From: an uncultured Eubacteriales bacterium
GTDB lineage: Bacteria > Bacillota > Clostridia > Oscillospirales > Oscillospiraceae
NCBI GenBank assembly: GCA_958427375.1
Contig: CAUABY010000121.1
Coordinates: 1 to 6,508, forward strand
Direction of reading: 5' to 3'
Length of the DNA: 6,508 nucleotides
The notes under the pieces were generated by a model. It ran no database searches. It had not been told where the DNA came from and worked only from the letters and a program-made list of their open reading frames with translations. The position numbers were made by a program, and so were the translations under genes. Shown piece after piece: positions 4,204 through 6,508 of the stretch. Positions within the stretch are counted from its first letter, which is position 1. Each line of letters opens with the position of its first letter.

Positions 4204-6508
4204 TTACAGCTTGATCTGCTCCATGACGAAGCACTCAATCACATCGCCGACCTTGATATCGTTAAACTTCTCAACCTGCATACCGCACTCATAGCCGGAG
4301 GCGACTTCCTTAACGTCATCCTTAAAGCGGCGGAGGGAGGCAAGCTCGCCTTCGTGTATAACAATATTATCGCGCAGGACGCGAACCTTGCAGCCGCGCT
4401 GAATCTTACCGTCAGTGCAGTAGCAGCCGCAGACGGTGCCGACCTTGGAGACCTTGTAGGTTTCGCGCACTTCTGCGTGGCCGATGATGACCTCTTTGAA
4501 CTGCGGGGCAAGCATGCCCTTCATAGCGGCCTCAATCTCATTAATGCAGTCATAGATGACGCGGTACATGCGCATATCGACGCGGCTTCTTGCGGCGCTG
4601 TCACGCGCGGCATTGTCCGGGCGGACGTTGAAGCCGACAATGATTGCGCCGGAGGTGGCGGCAAGCATAACGTCAGACTCGTTGATTGCGCCGACCGCGC
4701 TGTGGATGACCTTAACGCGCACCTCGTCATTGGATATCTTCTCAAGGGAGGCCTTGACCGCCTCGGCAGAGCCCTGAACGTCGGCCTTAACGATGAGGTT
4801 AAGAGTTTTCATCTCACCGGCCTGAATTTGGTTGAAGAGATCCTCAAGGCTGACCTTCTTGCCGCCGCCCATGGCGCTGTTGAGCTGCTGGACGCGGCGT
4901 TCCTCGGCAAGCGCTCTTGCCATGCGTTCATCGGAGACCGCGTTGAAGATATCACCCGCGCTCGGAACCTCGGAAAGTCCGGAGATTTCTACAGGGGTGG
5001 AGGGCCCGGCCTCGGTGATGCGCTGACCCTTATCGTTTATCATTGTGCGAACGCGGCCGACACATGTGCCGGCGATGATTATATCGCCAAGGCGGAGAGT
5101 GCCGTTTTGCACAAGGACGGTCATAATCGGACCGCGGCCCTTATCGAGGCGCGCCTCAATAACGGCACCCTTTGCGGCGCGGTTTGGATTGGCCTTGAGC
5201 TCCTGAACCTCGGCAAGGATGACGAGGTTTTCAAGGAGGTTATCCATGCCCATACCGGTTTTAGCGGAAATCGGGCAGACAATGGTATCGCCGCCCCACT
5301 CTTCGCTGACAAGGTCATACTCGGTGAGCTGCTGCTTGATACGCTCAGGATTTGCGCCGACCGTATCCATCTTATTGATTGCAACTACGATAGGAATACC
5401 CGCCGCTTTTGCGTGGTTGATGCTCTCAATGGTCTGCGGCATGATACCATCATCCGCCGCGACAACAAGAATAGCAATATCCGTGAACATTGCGCCGCGG
5501 GCGCGCATGGTGGTAAAGGCCTCATGGCCCGGAGTGTCAAGGAAAGTTATCGGGCTGCCATTCACGTCAACAGTATAAGCGCCGATATGCTGGGTGATGC
5601 CGCCCGCCTCGCCGGAAGCGACATTTGCATGGCGGATATAGTCAAGCAGTGAGGTCTTGCCGTGGTCAACGTGACCCATGACGACGACAACCGGGGCTCT
5701 GGGCTTGAGGTCCTCCGGCTTATCCTCATGGTCGTCAATAAGGCGTTCTTCAACGGTGACAATGACTTCTTTCTCGACCTTGCAACCAAGCTCCATTGCG
5801 ACAAGCGCAGCGGTGTCATAGTCAATGACATCGGAGACAGAGGCGAAAACGCCCATCTTAAGAAGCTGCTTTACAACCTCAGCCGCGGTTTTTTTCATGC
5901 GGGATGCGAGCTCGCCAACGCTTATTTCGTCGGGAATCTCCACCTTGAGCTGCTGCTTCTTCGCAATCTCAAGCTGGAGCTTATTCATCTTGTCGCGCTC
6001 TTCCTGGCGGCGCTTTGCAGATGACATCTGCTGATTGTTGCGCTGCTTGGATTTGCTGTTTATCTTTTCCTTGTTGCCGCGGCGAAGATTGCTGTTGTTG
6101 GAAGTCTTTTCGCCGGCCATGTCCTCAAACTTCTCGTTGTACTTTTCGATGTTGACCGCCGCGCCGCCGCGTGTATCGACAACGCGCTTTTCCGCGACCT
6201 TGCGAGGGGTGTGCGGCTTGTCGGGCTTGGGCTGCGCCGGGGTCTGGGTGCTGTTCTGGTGCTGTGCGGGCGTGGGATTAACAGCGACCTTGCTCTGCGC
6301 ACCCTTTGCCGCCGGCTTTGCGTCCTGTGCGGACTTTTTATCGGCAGGCTTATCAGCAGCCAACGGAGACTTTACATTAAAAATCTCCTCAAGGCTCTTG
6401 ACCTGGTTATGCTGCGTCATATCTTCGAAGATAACGTCAAGCTCAGCAGTCTCTAGAACCTGCATATGATTCTTGGGTGTCGTGGCATAGTCAGTAAGGA
6501 TTTGGGTG
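4204..6508 (-). CDS. infB: Translation initiation factor IF-2 (5' end beyond window)
   Basis: IF-2 is the GTPase that places fMet-tRNA on the 30S subunit and promotes subunit joining. The frame is open to the right edge, giving 767 visible residues plus the stop. The ATG at 6465 is internal: the 14 codons before it (ending TTPKNH) continue the family's N-terminal helical domain, and no Shine-Dalgarno precedes it. A basic, Lys/Ala/Pro/Gln/Asn-rich linker follows to about residue 180 (visible numbering), then the IF2_N domain (about 187-240). The G domain has GHVDHGKT (278-285), GGITQHIGAY, DTPGHE (324-329), NKMD (378-381) and SAKTG (414-418). Beta-barrel, domain III and the fMet-tRNA-binding C-terminal domain (ending GYECGMQVEKF...GDVIECF) complete the protein. 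All GTPase motifs are intact. Roughly 30 N-terminal residues are probably missing (inference). The gene is followed by the hairpin-rich spacer and rbfA, as in the nusA-infB operon. Confidence 0.98.
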   Translation of the reverse strand, partial: TQILTDYATTPKNHMQVLETAELDVIFEDMTQHNQVKSLEEIFNVKSPLAADKPADKKSAQDAKPAAKGAQSKVAVNPTPAQHQNSTQTPAQPKPDKPHTPRKVAEKRVVDTRGGAAVNIEKYNEKFEDMAGEKTSNNSNLRRGNKEKINSKSKQRNNQQMSSAKRRQEERDKMNKLQLEIAKKQQLKVEIPDEISVGELASRMKKTAAEVVKQLLKMGVFASVSDVIDYDTAALVAMELGCKVEKEVIVTVEERLIDDHEDKPEDLKPRAPVVVVMGHVDHGKTSLLDYIRHANVASGEAGGITQHIGAYTVDVNGSPITFLDTPGHEAFTTMRARGAMFTDIAILVVAADDGIMPQTIESINHAKAAGIPIVVAINKMDTVGANPERIKQQLTEYDLVSEEWGGDTIVCPISAKTGMGMDNLLENLVILAEVQELKANPNRAAKGAVIEARLDKGRGPIMTVLVQNGTLRLGDIIIAGTCVGRVRTMINDKGQRITEAGPSTPVEISGLSEVPSAGDIFNAVSDERMARALAEERRVQQLNSAMGGGKKVSLEDLFNQIQAGEMKTLNLIVKADVQGSAEAVKASLEKISNDEVRVKVIHSAVGAINESDVMLAATSGAIIVGFNVRPDNAARDSAARSRVDMRMYRVIYDCINEIEAAMKGMLAPQFKEVIIGHAEVRETYKVSKVGTVCGCYCTDGKIQRGCKVRVLRDNIVIHEGELASLRRFKDDVKEVASGYECGMQVEKFNDIKVGDVIECFVMEQIKL

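Noticed and set aside
4101..4238. An N-terminal extension of rbfA by 46 codons upstream of 4100
   Set aside because: The frame is open, but it crosses all three stem-loops and the infB stop and shows no similarity to RbfA. A good Shine-Dalgarno stands at the 4100 start.
4165..5652. A 495-codon open frame on the plus strand, antisense to infB
   Set aside because: It lies entirely opposite the G domain and C-terminal domains of IF-2, whose identity is certain. Its product is Ala/Leu/Asp-rich with no recognisable domain. No ribosome binding site precedes its ATG, which lies inside stem-loop DNA. Long antisense frames are expected opposite GC-biased codons.
6035..6469. Plus-strand open frame with hydrophobic segments opposite the infB linker
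   Set aside because: The Leu/Cys/Phe-rich product is the antisense reading of the Lys/Gln/Asn-rich IF-2 linker. The apparent membrane character is an artefact of that composition.

Overview
The window is a stretch of conserved bacterial housekeeping genes, all read from the minus strand. Seven genes fill about 97% of it, with little non-coding DNA. In transcription order (high to low coordinates) they are infB (its 5' end lies beyond the right edge), rbfA, an nrnA-type DHH phosphoesterase, truB, ribF, smpB, and a single-domain cyclophilin cut off by the left edge. The order infB-rbfA-nrnA-truB-ribF is the 3' half of the nusA-infB operon as found in Bacillota. Together with the moderately GC-rich codons, the AAGGAG-type ribosome binding sites, and IF-2 and SmpB sequences of low-GC Gram-positive character, it suggests an anaerobic member of class Clostridia, perhaps Oscillospirales. 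The class is an inference from general family knowledge, not from a search.

Region by region: 6508-4204 encodes translation initiation factor IF-2 without its N-terminus. The spacer at 4203-4101 is 103 nt long and holds three consecutive stem-loops, the only real non-coding structure in the operon. From 4100 to 1012, rbfA, nrnA, truB and ribF are packed tightly: rbfA/nrnA and nrnA/truB share 4-nt stop-start overlaps (GTGA and ATGA), and truB/ribF are 10 nt apart with the ribF Shine-Dalgarno overlapping the truB stop. The spacer at 1011-926 (86 nt) holds a weak terminator-like hairpin followed by an extended -10 promoter candidate, so a second transcription unit probably starts there. That unit is smpB plus the cyclophilin gene, again joined by an ATGA overlap.

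Functionally, the first unit combines translation initiation (IF-2), 30S maturation (RbfA), nanoRNA or pAp turnover (NrnA), tRNA U55 pseudouridylation (TruB) and FMN/FAD synthesis (RibF, a traditional passenger of this operon). The second unit couples ribosome rescue (SmpB) to a cytosolic prolyl isomerase.

I found no mobile element, CRISPR array, tRNA, rRNA or defence system, and no credible sign of a wholly new system. The observations most worth a second look are the triple-hairpin spacer ahead of rbfA and the smpB-cyclophilin coupling placed directly after ribF.
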